Origin: Segetibacter sp.
Lineage (GTDB): Bacteria; Bacteroidota; Bacteroidia; Chitinophagales; Chitinophagaceae
DNA length: 64,000 nucleotides
Reading direction: 5' to 3'
Assembly: GCF_025963695.1 (NCBI RefSeq)
Contig: NZ_JAOQAH010000085.1
Span: forward strand, 1 to 64,000
A model generated the notes under the pieces. It did not search any database. It saw only the letters and a list, made by a program, of their open reading frames with translations, and had not been told where the DNA came from. Shown piece by piece: positions 46,155-55,157 of this stretch (the first letter of the stretch is position 1; each line of letters opens with the position of its first letter). Position numbers and translations under genes: made by a program.

Positions 46155-48435
46155 CTTTTTTCTTGATCTCCTTTAATAATGGCCTTGGGTTAGAATAGAG
46201 GGCTAGTAAAGTTTTTTCAGGAGTCATGGGCGCGTCAAATGGAATGAGCGCTGAAGGATTAAAGGCTTTAATGGCATTTCGCAAGGCAAAGTAAGTACCA
46301 ATACCATACATAAATGGCGGCTCGCCCACGGCTTTAGACCGAAAGATGGCAAGATTGTCTGTATTGTTCTCAAGAGAATCGATACTTATTTCTTTAGGCG
46401 CAGAATAAATATCAGGAACCTTATAAGTTGATAATGCATTTGATCTCAACCTGCCTTCTTTATCATAAATAATCTCTTCCATGGTCATCCAGCCTATGCC
46501 TTGTACAATGCCTCCTTCAATTTGTCCCCTGTCAATTGCAGGGTTCATACTCAACCCAAAGTCATGCACCACTTTCACTGCATCAACTTCATAAATACCG
46601 CGCAAGCAATCGACCGTTACCTCCGTTATAGCTGTACCATAAACATGATAAGCAAAAGCATGTCCCTTTTCTGCTGACTTGTCAAAATAAATTTCGGGTG
46701 TTGCATAGTTTGCATGTTCCGATAATCCAACCCTTTTCAGGTGGGCTGTATTTACCAATCTTTTCCAGTCTAAATCTGTTTTTGCATTATTTACAAATAC
46801 CTGCTCATCCTTTATTTCAATGGTAGAAAACCCGACTCCTAATTCTTGTGCAGCCACTTTTTTCAGACGCTCTAAAATTCTTGTACAAGCTAACAGCGTT
46901 GCCTGGCCATTTAAATCAGCAGTAGCGCTTGCGGCTGATGGAGAGGTGTTTGCAATACGTGACGTACTGGTAGTTTGAAGTTTGATTTTATCCGGACTTA
47001 TCGAAAAAACCCTCGCAGCTACCTGCAATATTTTTGTATTTACCCCTTGCCCCATTTCGACTGCGCCTGTACTTACGCTTACGCTTCCATCAAAGTATAC
47101 GTGTACCAGCGCCCTTGCCTGGTTCATAGCAGTATTGGTAAAAGAAATACCAAAACAAACCGGCATAAGCGACAGCCCTTTTCTATAAATTTTATTTTTA
47201 CTATTAAAGAGTGTTACCTCATTTCTTATTTTCTCAATATCATAAATCTTTTCTGCTTTGCTCCAGCAGGCCTCGGCTTCGCTAACCGCTTTTTGACCAA
47301 ACGGAAATTCATCTCCTGTTTTAATCAAATTCTTCTTTTGAATAATAGCTGCATCTATTCCTAAAGCATCCGCAGCTTTTGTAATAGCCGACTCTATTAC
47401 AAACATCGATTGTGGTCCGCCAAAACCACGAAAAGCAGTATTAGGTGGCAAATGTGTACGACAACTATAAGCCGTTGCTTTTACATTGGGAATAAAATAA
47501 GCGTTGGTACAATGCAATAAAGTTCGCTCCATTATTGCTGGAGATAAGTCGGCGGCAGCCCCGGCGTTTTGATAAAAGGTAGCTTCATAAGCAACCATCT
47601 TTAAATCTTTATCAAACCCAATTTTATAGTCCGAAGAATAAGGATGACGTTTGCCTGTCATCGCCATATCTTCCATCCGGTGTAACGAATATTTTACCGG
47701 CTTTCTTAACCTGTGTGCAGCAAGTGCACATAATGCAGCCCATGTATTAGCCTGGTCTTCTTTACCACCGAACCCCCCGCCCAAACGGGTTACATCTACT
47801 TCAACAAGATGCATTGGTAAACCCGTAACTCTACACGATGCCCTTTGCACAGCTGTTGGCCCTTGTGTAGATGAATACACTTTTAGCGCTCCATTTTCCT
47901 GGGGTATTACGTAAGCTCCCTGGGTTTCTATGTAAAGATGTTCCTGGCCGTTTGTGTCGGCAGCACCTTCAAAAACATGCGCGCAGCGCTCCCATGCGGT
48001 ATCAACGTTTCCCAGGGTAAAAGTTCTTGGCGGAACAATAAGTGCGCCTTTTGCGTGCGCTTCTCTGGCATTCGTAATTGCAGGTAATAAATCAATATCA
48101 ACCACAATTTTCTTTACTGCGGCCCGCGCCGCTTCACCCGAATCTGCTACAACAAAGGCTATTGGCATTCCGCAAAAATCAACCTCGTGTTCTGCAAAAA
48201 GTGGCTCATCGGGAATAATACCTCCGATCTGGTTTTCACCCGTAACATCTTTATAAGTAAAAACTTTCACAACCCCAGGCATCTGTTGCGCACCGGTGAC
48301 ATCTAGATTTGTAATATGGCCATGAGCAACCGGGGAGGCAAACGCAGCGCCAAAAAGGGTTCCGTTAATTAATGGAATATCATCTAAGTAAATAGACTCG
48401 CCTCTTGTATGTGTTTTAGAATCTATGTTTTGCAT
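46120..48435 (-). CDS. xdhB: Xanthine dehydrogenase molybdopterin-binding subunit
   Basis: 771 residues, cytosolic. It hydroxylates hypoxanthine and xanthine to urate at the Mo site. Features: a short N-terminal aldehyde-oxidase a/b hammerhead (SIYLDDIPLINGTLFGAAFA), LGGGFGGKEDQ, NTAFRGFGGPQSMF (the Mo-site Arg region), GAVEMGQGVNTKI and the catalytic Glu in SKAVGEPPFMYGIGTY. No Fe-S or FAD domain, which are on xdhA. A 73-bp gap with a type B repeat separates it from xdhA; xdhC overlaps its 3' end. Confidence 0.96.
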   Translation of the reverse strand: MQNIDSKTHTRGESIYLDDIPLINGTLFGAAFASPVAHGHITNLDVTGAQQMPGVVKVFTYKDVTGENQIGGIIPDEPLFAEHEVDFCGMPIAFVVADSGEAARAAVKKIVVDIDLLPAITNAREAHAKGALIVPPRTFTLGNVDTAWERCAHVFEGAADTNGQEHLYIETQGAYVIPQENGALKVYSSTQGPTAVQRASCRVTGLPMHLVEVDVTRLGGGFGGKEDQANTWAALCALAAHRLRKPVKYSLHRMEDMAMTGKRHPYSSDYKIGFDKDLKMVAYEATFYQNAGAAADLSPAIMERTLLHCTNAYFIPNVKATAYSCRTHLPPNTAFRGFGGPQSMFVIESAITKAADALGIDAAIIQKKNLIKTGDEFPFGQKAVSEAEACWSKAEKIYDIEKIRNEVTLFNSKNKIYRKGLSLMPVCFGISFTNTAMNQARALVHVYFDGSVSVSTGAVEMGQGVNTKILQVAARVFSISPDKIKLQTTSTSRIANTSPSAASATADLNGQATLLACTRILERLKKVAAQELGVGFSTIEIKDEQVFVNNAKTDLDWKRLVNTAHLKRVGLSEHANYATPEIYFDKSAEKGHAFAYHVYGTAITEVTVDCLRGIYEVDAVKVVHDFGLSMNPAIDRGQIEGGIVQGIGWMTMEEIIYDKEGRLRSNALSTYKVPDIYSAPKEISIDSLENNTDNLAIFRSKAVGEPPFMYGIGTYFALRNAIKAFNPSALIPFDAPMTPEKTLLALYSNPRPLLKEIKKKDEETVASVAVN

Positions 48436-48479
48436 ACCTCATTTTTTGGTTCCGGCCTCACTATTCCAATTGATCTTTT

Positions 48480-48499
48480 GTTGCGTCGCACCCTTGTAC
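48480..48499 (-). repeat. Dispersed intergenic repeat, type B, copy 12
   Basis: Minus-strand GTACAAGGGTGCGACGCAAC, identical to the copy at 35464. It fills much of the 73-bp gap between xdhA and xdhB and lies only 10 bp after the xdhA stop. TGCAA follows after 15 nt. Confidence 0.92.
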
Positions 48500-48508
48500 A
48501 GTTATTCT

Positions 48509-49945
48509 TTAATCTGCAACTAATCCCATGTTACTGCCAAACAGTTCCTCCATATTAAGTTGAGGAAACAACGTTATAAAATGAGCTTTAATTAGTTGAC
48601 TTAGTAGGAGGCGTTTATACACTGCTGTTCCTCTTGCATCACTAATGGGATGGATTTCTGTTTGAGCTACATCTACTGCCTCTATAACAACCGCTTCAGT
48701 TACAGAATTTCCTATCAACATCAACGAAGTTCTTTCTAAGAATTTCGGTACAGGTCCAACGCCTCCTGCCGACAGATGGGCACCCGTTATAATTCCATCA
48801 TCTACTGTAATACTTATGGCAGTATTTACACTCGCAATATCAAGATGAGTTCGTTTACTTACCTTTTCAAAATTAAAACGCGTTTTCTCATCAGGCAATT
48901 GAAACCAGATCTGTTCAATAAATTCTTCCGGTCTTTTATCCAGTGTTTTGTATCCTTTATAAAGTTCGCGTAACGGTACCTCCCGCCTTTCATTGCTATC
49001 ACTTAACACCAACATGGCATCTAAGGCTAAAAAGAAAATAGTGAAATCACCAATCGGGGAAGCATTTATGAAGTTACCGGCAATAGTTGCCATGTTACGG
49101 ATAGGTGTTGAGGAAATCAACTTTACCTGCTTATTGAAATTTGGAAAATACTCTTGTATAACCTCCGACTCCTGTAAATCAGTAACCGTAGCAGACGGGC
49201 CAATAAAACATTTATTACCTACTTTTCTAATGCCTTTTAAAACATCCTCGTTATATAAAAATTTTATCCCCGCTTCTTTTAGTTCCTCCGGTCTTTGAAC
49301 ATATATATCTGTTCCACCTCCTGCGAACTGTATGCTGGTTCCATGTTTACTCAACTCGCCGTTTAGTTGCAGCAATAATGTTTTTAACCTGTCTTTTATA
49401 CCGGCAAAATATAAAGGCAGAATTTTATTATCGACAACAAATTCTAATATGTCTTCGTCACCCCTTTGCTGCATTAATTCAGATATCCTTCCTGCTGCAC
49501 GTTCAATTGATTTATATCCGGTGCACCTGCAAATATTTCCGTCAATTGCAGCAACAGCATTTTGCGGTGTTGCTTCTTTTTTACTTAGACAAAATCCTGC
49601 TAAAGACACAACAAAACCTGGTGTGCAAAAACCACATTGAGTTGCAGAAGCATCAGACATGCATTGCTGAATAGGCATCAAATCATTCATATTGATACCC
49701 TCAATAGTAACAACATGTTTACCATGAATATTGCCTAATGGCGTAAGACATGAAGTAAATGAGCGGTAGCGTAATGTATTATTTTTAAGGTCACCTATTA
49801 ATACCGTGCAGGCACCACAATCTCCTTCACGGCAGCCGATTTTAGTTCCTGTTAAGTGCTGATTATAACGGATAAAATCGAGCAGCAAACTTCCACAAGG
49901 TTCAGCGGTATTAACTTCTTTGTTATTTAAAATAAACTTTATCAA
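48509..49945 (-). CDS. xdhA: Xanthine dehydrogenase small subunit (2Fe-2S and FAD)
   Basis: 478 residues from a TTG start (49943-49945). The frame is open to 50077 with in-frame ATGs, but that N-terminal extension is not protein-like and the ferredoxin domain begins right after the TTG. Two [2Fe-2S] clusters: IGCREGDCGACTV plus a later Cys, then TQCGFCTPGF and GNICRCTGYKSI. The FAD domain (about 190-365) shows SIQFAGGGTDIYVQ, ISSTPIRNMATIAGNFINASPIGD, and the CO-dehydrogenase flavoprotein C-terminal part follows. It passes electrons from Mo to NAD. First gene of the xdhABC unit. Confidence 0.93.
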   Translation of the reverse strand: MIKFILNNKEVNTAEPCGSLLLDFIRYNQHLTGTKIGCREGDCGACTVLIGDLKNNTLRYRSFTSCLTPLGNIHGKHVVTIEGINMNDLMPIQQCMSDASATQCGFCTPGFVVSLAGFCLSKKEATPQNAVAAIDGNICRCTGYKSIERAAGRISELMQQRGDEDILEFVVDNKILPLYFAGIKDRLKTLLLQLNGELSKHGTSIQFAGGGTDIYVQRPEELKEAGIKFLYNEDVLKGIRKVGNKCFIGPSATVTDLQESEVIQEYFPNFNKQVKLISSTPIRNMATIAGNFINASPIGDFTIFFLALDAMLVLSDSNERREVPLRELYKGYKTLDKRPEEFIEQIWFQLPDEKTRFNFEKVSKRTHLDIASVNTAISITVDDGIITGAHLSAGGVGPVPKFLERTSLMLIGNSVTEAVVIEAVDVAQTEIHPISDARGTAVYKRLLLSQLIKAHFITLFPQLNMEELFGSNMGLVAD

Positions 49946-50249
49946 CAGCTTCTTATTGCTTTTTTTAAAATTAAGATAACTACAGCAATAAAACGTCACG
50001 GATGCATCACGAATTGTAGCACCTGAATGGAAACCAGTTGGAGCTTCCAGGACCGACAATGGCATCTTACGCCGCAATTCAGGATGTACCCATAGCTGCG
50101 AAAGGCAGGTAAACTATTAAAGAGAATTGAAAGACCTCTGTAATTAATGCAATTAATGTTTGCAAGACAAATGGCGGAGTTCGGTTTTTAAGAATAAATG
50201 TTTTCTATCAATGCCGCCGCTACATCTAACTTGCATAAAACGATTTAAT

Positions 50250-51230
50250 ATGGATTTTGGAAAACTCTCTGCCGTGGAATTGAAATCGGCGGATCTTTCT
50301 TTGCCTCCCGATCCTGTGGCGAATAACTCTATTCTTACCAGTCAACCAATTAGTAATCCCAAAATTTATATTGGATGTGCGAAATGGGGCCGAACAGAAT
50401 GGGTTGGTAAAATCTACCCCGAGGGAACTAAAGAGGCCAGGTTTCTTGATCACTACGTTGAGCACTATAATAGTATTGAACTAAACGCCACCCATTATAA
50501 AACATATCCTCCGTCATCTATACAAAAGTGGGCAGATAAGGCGGATGGAAAAGATTTTATTTTTTGCCCGAAGGTTCCCCAAACAATTAGTCATTATAGT
50601 TCGTTTGTAGATATTGAAGACAAAACCAATGCTTTTCTTGAAGGTATTTATGCTTTTGGAAAACATTTAGGCCCCATCTTTTTACAAGTAAGCGACCGGT
50701 TCTCACCTAAACGAAAAGACGCACTTCTGAAATATCTCGAAAGCCTGCCAACTGACCTGCAATTTTTCCTGGAGGTAAGAAATTCGGATTGGTTTAAAAG
50801 CAAAGAAGAAACTGACGCACTTCTTGCAATACTCAGGCAGTTGAATGTTGGATTTATTATAACTGATACTGCAGGCCGACGGGACTGTGTTCATATGTAT
50901 TTAACCGTTCCGAAAGCCTTTATTCGTTTCGTTGGAAACAGTCTTGATACATCAGACTATTGTAGAATAGACGATTGGGTGAAACGAATAAAGTATTGGT
51001 TAGAGAACGGTTTAAGGGAGTTGTACTTTTTCATGCATATGCACGATGAAACGTATTCGCCCGAACTTTCTTCTTATTTAATTCAGAAGCTAAATAGTGA
51101 GTGCGGTTTGTTATTAAAAGAGCCGCTGTTTATATCAGAATTACCTTCAGACAAACTAAAAAAAGAATCGGGTGTTGGTTCAAAGGCAGGTAAAGGAAAA
51201 AACGATAATAATCAGGATAAGCTTTTTTAG
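50250..51230 (+). CDS. DUF72-family protein (YecE-like)
   Basis: 326 residues from ATG 50250; the frame opens from 50160. The TIM-barrel DUF72 fold shows KIYIGCAKWGRTEWVGKIYPEG, YNSIELNATHYKTYPPSSIQKWAD, FIFCPKVPQTISHY, LGPIFLQVSDRF, FLEVRNSDWF and YFFMHMHDETYSPELSSYLI. The function of this widespread family is unknown. The Lys-rich tail (about 305-326) is an addition. Not obviously linked to its neighbours; upstream it is divergent from the xdh operon. Confidence 0.9.
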   Translation: MDFGKLSAVELKSADLSLPPDPVANNSILTSQPISNPKIYIGCAKWGRTEWVGKIYPEGTKEARFLDHYVEHYNSIELNATHYKTYPPSSIQKWADKADGKDFIFCPKVPQTISHYSSFVDIEDKTNAFLEGIYAFGKHLGPIFLQVSDRFSPKRKDALLKYLESLPTDLQFFLEVRNSDWFKSKEETDALLAILRQLNVGFIITDTAGRRDCVHMYLTVPKAFIRFVGNSLDTSDYCRIDDWVKRIKYWLENGLRELYFFMHMHDETYSPELSSYLIQKLNSECGLLLKEPLFISELPSDKLKKESGVGSKAGKGKNDNNQDKLF

Positions 51231-51269
51231 TTCTGTTCGCCTTTGAAGGGGCAGCTTAGTGCGATAAAA

Positions 51270-51289
51270 GTACAAGTGAGTGACACAAC
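51270..51289 (+). repeat. Dispersed intergenic repeat, type A, copy 13
   Basis: Plus-strand GTACAAGTGAGTGACACAAC, the main type A form, 39 bp after the DUF72 stop and followed by AA. On the minus strand an AGCT, one base from AGCA, occurs after 13 nt. Confidence 0.92.
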
Positions 51290-51423
51290 AATGTTGAGTA
51301 AATTTTTGCTGTTCTGACACCCCAATTATCTTTTACATAACTGATTGTTGTTAACGGATCAACCAGTTTTTAGATGAAAATGAGGTAGCATAAGATTTGT
51401 ATGACTAGCCCTAAAGTAAATAA

Positions 51424-52035
51424 ATGGCAAAAAATGTAAAGATTAAATCAACAGAGGTGTTGTCAGATAATTTTTTTCCCTTAAAGAAGGTGAAATACGA
51501 GGTTGAAACGAGCCAGGGATCTGTTGAAGAGGTGTCGCGCGAAGTATATTTCTCTTCTAACGGAGCAACCGTATTATTATATAACAGGGAGAAAAGAACG
51601 GTTATACTCACCCGGCAATTCAGGCTGCCAACCTTCTTAAATAACCATCCTACGGGGATGATGATAGAGGCGTGTGCAGGAATTGTAGAAGATAATGAGG
51701 ACCCTGTAGAAGGGATTAGGAGAGAAATAGAAGAAGAAACCGGTTATAAGGTAGAACCGGAGTCGGTTATAAAAATATACGAATTGTATAGCACACCGGG
51801 ATCGGTAGCAGAAATGATACATTACTATGTGGCGGAGTACGATGCCGGACAAAAAGTGAGTGATGGGGGAGGTTTAGAGGAGGAAAAGGAAGATATAGAC
51901 GTTATTGAACTTCCATTTGAAGAAGCGTTCATTAAGTTACATTCAGGAGAAATAAAGGATGCCAAAACGGTTATTCTATTGCAGTATGCAAGAATGTATT
52001 TGTTGAAAGAAGAAAAGGTGTTTGATTTATTGTAG
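51424..52035 (+). CDS. NUDIX hydrolase, GDP-mannose/ADP-ribose pyrophosphatase type
   Basis: 203 residues. A full Nudix box GX5EX7REUXEEXGU is present: AGIVEDNEDPVEGIRREIEEETGY (roughly 82-105). An N-terminal beta domain (EVETSQGSVEEVSREVYFSS) precedes it, the arrangement of NudK/ADP-ribose pyrophosphatase-type enzymes. The YELYSTPGSVAEMIHYYVAEYD stretch after the box matches that subgroup. Substrate probably an NDP-sugar or ADP-ribose. The convergent neighbour is the RES toxin gene, which destroys NAD+, and a NUDIX enzyme next to it may be coincidence. Confidence 0.92.
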   Translation: MAKNVKIKSTEVLSDNFFPLKKVKYEVETSQGSVEEVSREVYFSSNGATVLLYNREKRTVILTRQFRLPTFLNNHPTGMMIEACAGIVEDNEDPVEGIRREIEEETGYKVEPESVIKIYELYSTPGSVAEMIHYYVAEYDAGQKVSDGGGLEEEKEDIDVIELPFEEAFIKLHSGEIKDAKTVILLQYARMYLLKEEKVFDLL

Positions 52036-52071
52036 AATAGAGCACTTCTTTGGGTTTTCGGCAAAGATTAT

Positions 52072-52539
52072 TTATGCTCCACGAAAAGCAAATCGGCTGT
52101 CAAATTGAAAAGGTTCTACCTCAACAATGGTAACCTCACTTGTCATTGGATGAGACGGATTGATTAAGTAGTTCCAGTCCCCCGGTACGACCGCTGAAGG
52201 AACGCGTAAAGCCAGGTGTTTTAACTCTGCTGCAAACTGGTCTCCGATTTTTTGTGTGCTATCTGAGTGCGGGTTAGAGCGCCAGTCGGCAGGCATGTCT
52301 GCTTCAGCTAATTCAAGAATATCGGCAGTATCCGGAATTTGAATACTTATTAAAAAGTAATCGAGGGGTACGATGCCAAGGGGAATATGCATTGAAATTT
52401 CAGCGAAGGCTAACGCTCGGGACTGGCTGGTATAAAGCAGGGCAGTTCCTTTACTATTCCATCGGCCGCCGTACATTTCTGCGCCTTTTCCAGAAATGTC
52501 ACGGTGATATTTACCTTTGCTTAATCTATAAACAATCAT
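52072..52539 (-). CDS. RES-domain toxin, predicted NAD+ phosphorylase/glycohydrolase
   Basis: 155 residues. RES toxins degrade NAD+. The domain motifs are present: YRLSKGKYHRDISGKGAEMYGGRWN, LLYTSQSRALAFAEI, and the C-terminal VPSAVVPGDWNYLINPSHP. The ATG overlaps the end of the antitoxin gene by 4 bp, so translation is coupled. The family is paired with an Xre/MbcA-type antitoxin, which lies directly upstream. Normal length and no lesion, so it is probably active. Confidence 0.93.
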   Translation of the reverse strand: MIVYRLSKGKYHRDISGKGAEMYGGRWNSKGTALLYTSQSRALAFAEISMHIPLGIVPLDYFLISIQIPDTADILELAEADMPADWRSNPHSDSTQKIGDQFAAELKHLALRVPSAVVPGDWNYLINPSHPMTSEVTIVEVEPFQFDSRFAFRGA

Positions 52540-53054
52540 GCTAAAACACCATGTTCTATTCTTCCTAACTCATCCCTAACCATACTAATACCGAACTTTG
52601 TATCAAGTAAATCTTTTGGTGTTCTGCCCCCCAGTGAAATTGATTTGGAATTTAGCCAAACATTAAAGTTGTCTTTATCTCCAAATACCTCTACTCCATA
52701 TGTGTAAAGCATGCTTAATTCAACAATTCTTTCGGATTGAATTGGTTGGAAGGATTTCTTTTCCTTTTGGTTTCGTTGAAGGGTGCGCTCAGACAATTGG
52801 AGGTAGTTTGCCCACTCGGTTAAAGAAAAAGGAGTATCAACAACAATTTGATTAAAGTCTTTGTAAGAAATGCCGTTCCTTACAATATCAATAATGCCAA
52901 GAACATTTTTGTCGTCGGTTGACTTGTATGAGAAAAACATTTCTGGTTGGCCTTTTGTTGTTTCAGCTATAATTGCGGGGTTGTGTCGAGCTTCTTTAGC
53001 GATGCCCTTTGAAGTAGCCTTAACTGCAGTTTTAATGGTGGCTTCTCTATTCAT
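52536..53054 (-). CDS. Xre/MbcA/ParS-type antitoxin (DUF2384)
   Basis: 172 residues, cytosolic. The N-terminal part (1-70) is less conserved. The helix-turn-helix region reads FSLTEWANYLQLSERTLQRNQ. The C-terminal toxin-binding DUF2384 domain shows RIVELSMLYTYGVEVFGDKDNFNVWLNSKSISLGGRTPKDLLDTKFG. The last four bases overlap the RES toxin start. It should neutralise the toxin and repress the operon; direct repeats just upstream of the promoter fit that (see 53069-53112). Confidence 0.92.
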   Translation of the reverse strand: MNREATIKTAVKATSKGIAKEARHNPAIIAETTKGQPEMFFSYKSTDDKNVLGIIDIVRNGISYKDFNQIVVDTPFSLTEWANYLQLSERTLQRNQKEKKSFQPIQSERIVELSMLYTYGVEVFGDKDNFNVWLNSKSISLGGRTPKDLLDTKFGISMVRDELGRIEHGVLA

Positions 53055-53068
53055 AAAGAAAATTTAAG

Positions 53069-53112
53069 CAAATTTAGGTAAATTGTCGTAATAATTATGC
53101 CAATTGTCGTAA
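53069..53112 (-). promoter_or_regulatory. Promoter and probable operator of the RES/Xre operon
   Basis: On the minus strand, -7 box TAAATTTG lies at 53076-53069 and a TTG at 53103-53101 (24-bp spacer, somewhat long). Direct repeats TTACGACAATT sit at 53112-53102 and 53091-53081, 21 bp or two helical turns apart, covering the upstream part of the promoter. This layout is typical of autorepression by the antitoxin. The start codon is 14 bp after the -7 box. Confidence 0.55.
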
Positions 53113-53276
53113 ACATAAAAATATGACTTCAAAATCAGAAAAGAGATTTTTTGTTTTACAGGCGGATCTCCTGGTTTGTTAATAAAGGGTTTTACACCGA
53201 TAGCAGTGTGTTTAACTGCATTACATAGCTTTTCAATACGACCGCCTTCAACTGCAGCTTCAGTTAGAAATAGGTT

Positions 53277-54857
53277 TTAGTGCATTGCTTCTGCCGGATT
53301 AATCTTATTCCCTTTATTTCCTTTTACCATTAATACAAAAGGAATACAAATAAGAAACATTACACCGAGGTACAAAAATGCGTCCATATACGATAGCACT
53401 GCTGCTTGTTTCATAACGATGTAATCAAGCGATTTATAACCAGACTCTAGTGCACGTTCAGGAGAAATGCCTTTGTTCATAAAACCGTGTTGCAAACCGG
53501 CAACTCTTTGTTGCACTATAGGATTGTTAATGTCTAACTTACTCACCAAATCGTTTCGATGACTCATGTTCTGGCGGGCTAAAAAAGTAGTTATCATAGC
53601 TACTCCAAACGAACCGCCCAGTTGCCGCATCATACCAGTAAAGGCCGCACCCTGTCCAATCTGTTGCCCTTTTAATGTAGAAAGTGAAAGCGTGGTAATC
53701 GGGATAAATAGCATACCCATACCAATACCGCGAACAATAAGCATCCAGAAGAAAGCGTCTTTGCTGGTATCCGGAGTAATTATTTTATACCCCCAAAAGC
53801 TATATGCAAAAAACAGCAGCATTCCTAATGCAACCAGGTACTGTTGTGGTACACCTCGTTGCAATAATTGCCCTATAATGGGCATCATAAACGCCGTTGT
53901 TAGTGCTGCAGGTATCATCAGCATACCTGATTGAGTGGCAGTCCAACCTAAGGTTGACTGGGTGTATAAAGGGATAATGAAAGTAGAGCCGTATAGCCCA
54001 AATCCCAAAATGAACGATAAAATGGTTCCAACCCGCAGGTTAGCATTTCTTAAAACTCTAAGGTCGACAATCGGGTTGCGAAAAGTAAGTTCGCGCCATA
54101 TAAAAAAGAAGAAACCAAAAACAGCCAAGACAGCACAGGTAGTAATACCAAGGCTTTCGAACCAATCTTCGTCTTGTCCTCTTTCAAGCACAAATTGTAA
54201 AGAGCCAACGGCAAGCGCCAGCAAACCAATACCTGCCCAATCAACGTCTTTTGCTGCGCTCTTTTCTCCATATTTAGGGCTTCTTACAAACTGAAGCGTA
54301 AGCAAAGTGGCGATGATGCCTATGGGAATATTTATGTAAAATATAAAAGGCCACGAAAAACTGTCTGTTATATAACCACCCAGTGGTGGCCCTAGCGTAG
54401 GACCGATAATTACTCCCAAACCATAAATTGCCTGAGCCATTCCACGTTTTTCGACCGGGTAACTTTCAGTTATAATTGTCTGTGATGTAACCAACAGGGC
54501 TCCTCCGCCAATACCCTGTAAAAACCTGAATGCTACCAGTTCCCAAATGCCGTTTGCGTTGCCACATAAGAATGAGCAAACCGTGAAAAGAATGATAGAA
54601 GCAGCAAAATAGTTTCTTCGGCCAAACTGCTGCGATAGCCAGCTAGTCATTGGTACCACAATTACATTACCAATAGCATAAGCAGTAATTACCCAACCTA
54701 CTTCTGTCATGGTTGCGCCAAGGTTGCCCCGCATATCGTTCAGCGCCACATTTACAATAGTGGTATCCACAATTTCCAGCAGTGCACAAAGAATTGCTGT
54801 TATGGTTATAATCACCCGCCTCGACCCATACTCAACTAAAGAATCAGCCTGTTGCAT
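53277..54857 (-). CDS. DHA2-family (EmrB-like) drug-efflux MFS permease
   Basis: 526 residues with about fourteen membrane helices. Motifs of the DHA2 group: IVDTTIVNVALNDMRGNLGA, WVITAYAIGNVIVVPMTSWL, GIGGGALLVTSQTIITESYP, and motif C as GPTLGPPLGGYITDSFSWPF. It is a proton antiporter that works with an HlyD-type adaptor and a TolC channel; both are encoded upstream in the same direction. The gap to the HlyD gene is 413 bp with two repeats, so whether it is on the same mRNA is less certain. The C-terminal tail is polar. Confidence 0.93.
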   Translation of the reverse strand: MQQADSLVEYGSRRVIITITAILCALLEIVDTTIVNVALNDMRGNLGATMTEVGWVITAYAIGNVIVVPMTSWLSQQFGRRNYFAASIILFTVCSFLCGNANGIWELVAFRFLQGIGGGALLVTSQTIITESYPVEKRGMAQAIYGLGVIIGPTLGPPLGGYITDSFSWPFIFYINIPIGIIATLLTLQFVRSPKYGEKSAAKDVDWAGIGLLALAVGSLQFVLERGQDEDWFESLGITTCAVLAVFGFFFFIWRELTFRNPIVDLRVLRNANLRVGTILSFILGFGLYGSTFIIPLYTQSTLGWTATQSGMLMIPAALTTAFMMPIIGQLLQRGVPQQYLVALGMLLFFAYSFWGYKIITPDTSKDAFFWMLIVRGIGMGMLFIPITTLSLSTLKGQQIGQGAAFTGMMRQLGGSFGVAMITTFLARQNMSHRNDLVSKLDINNPIVQQRVAGLQHGFMNKGISPERALESGYKSLDYIVMKQAAVLSYMDAFLYLGVMFLICIPFVLMVKGNKGNKINPAEAMH

Positions 54858-55046
54858 ATTTTAAAAGTCATTAAGTTCTTAAAGTCAATAGAGAATAGTC
54901 ACTCGGTTAGTGAGGGTATTTGGTGCGTCAAGTAAGGAAGAGCTATTTTGCACTGTCCCGGTTTTCAATTTATTTTTGGCTGGTATTCGTGAACCAGTAA
55001 TAAGTACTTTTTGGTGGCCGTAACTAGTTGCTACTATTAAACTTTT

Positions 55047-55066
55047 GTTGCGTCGCACCCTTCAAC
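55047..55066 (-). repeat. Dispersed intergenic repeat, type B, copy 14
   Basis: Minus-strand GTTGAAGGGTGCGACGCAAC, two mismatches at positions 3 and 4 from GTACAAGGGTGCGACGCAAC. TGCAA follows after 15 nt, as at 48480. Lies between the HlyD and DHA2 genes. Confidence 0.82.
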
Positions 55067-55137
55067 ATTTTTTCGTCTTTCTGCAAAAGTGAAAGTGCCG
55101 CATTGCCCGGCAAACAAAAGTTCAGCTTTTTACAATA

Positions 55138-55157
55138 GTACAAGTGAGTGACACAAC
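55138..55157 (+). repeat. Dispersed intergenic repeat, type A, copy 15
   Basis: Plus-strand GTACAAGTGAGTGACACAAC, the main type A form. It is the opposite arm of the copy at 55047, so this pair mixes types. Confidence 0.92.

Noticed and set aside
49946-50077. N-terminal extension of xdhA to an ATG start
   Set aside because: The extra 44 residues are not protein-like and precede the ferredoxin domain; the TTG at 49945 fits the family start.
51843-51870. AAAAGTGAGTGATG inside the NUDIX gene, resembling type A
   Set aside because: It covers less than half of the element, lies in coding sequence and lacks the ACACAAC end.
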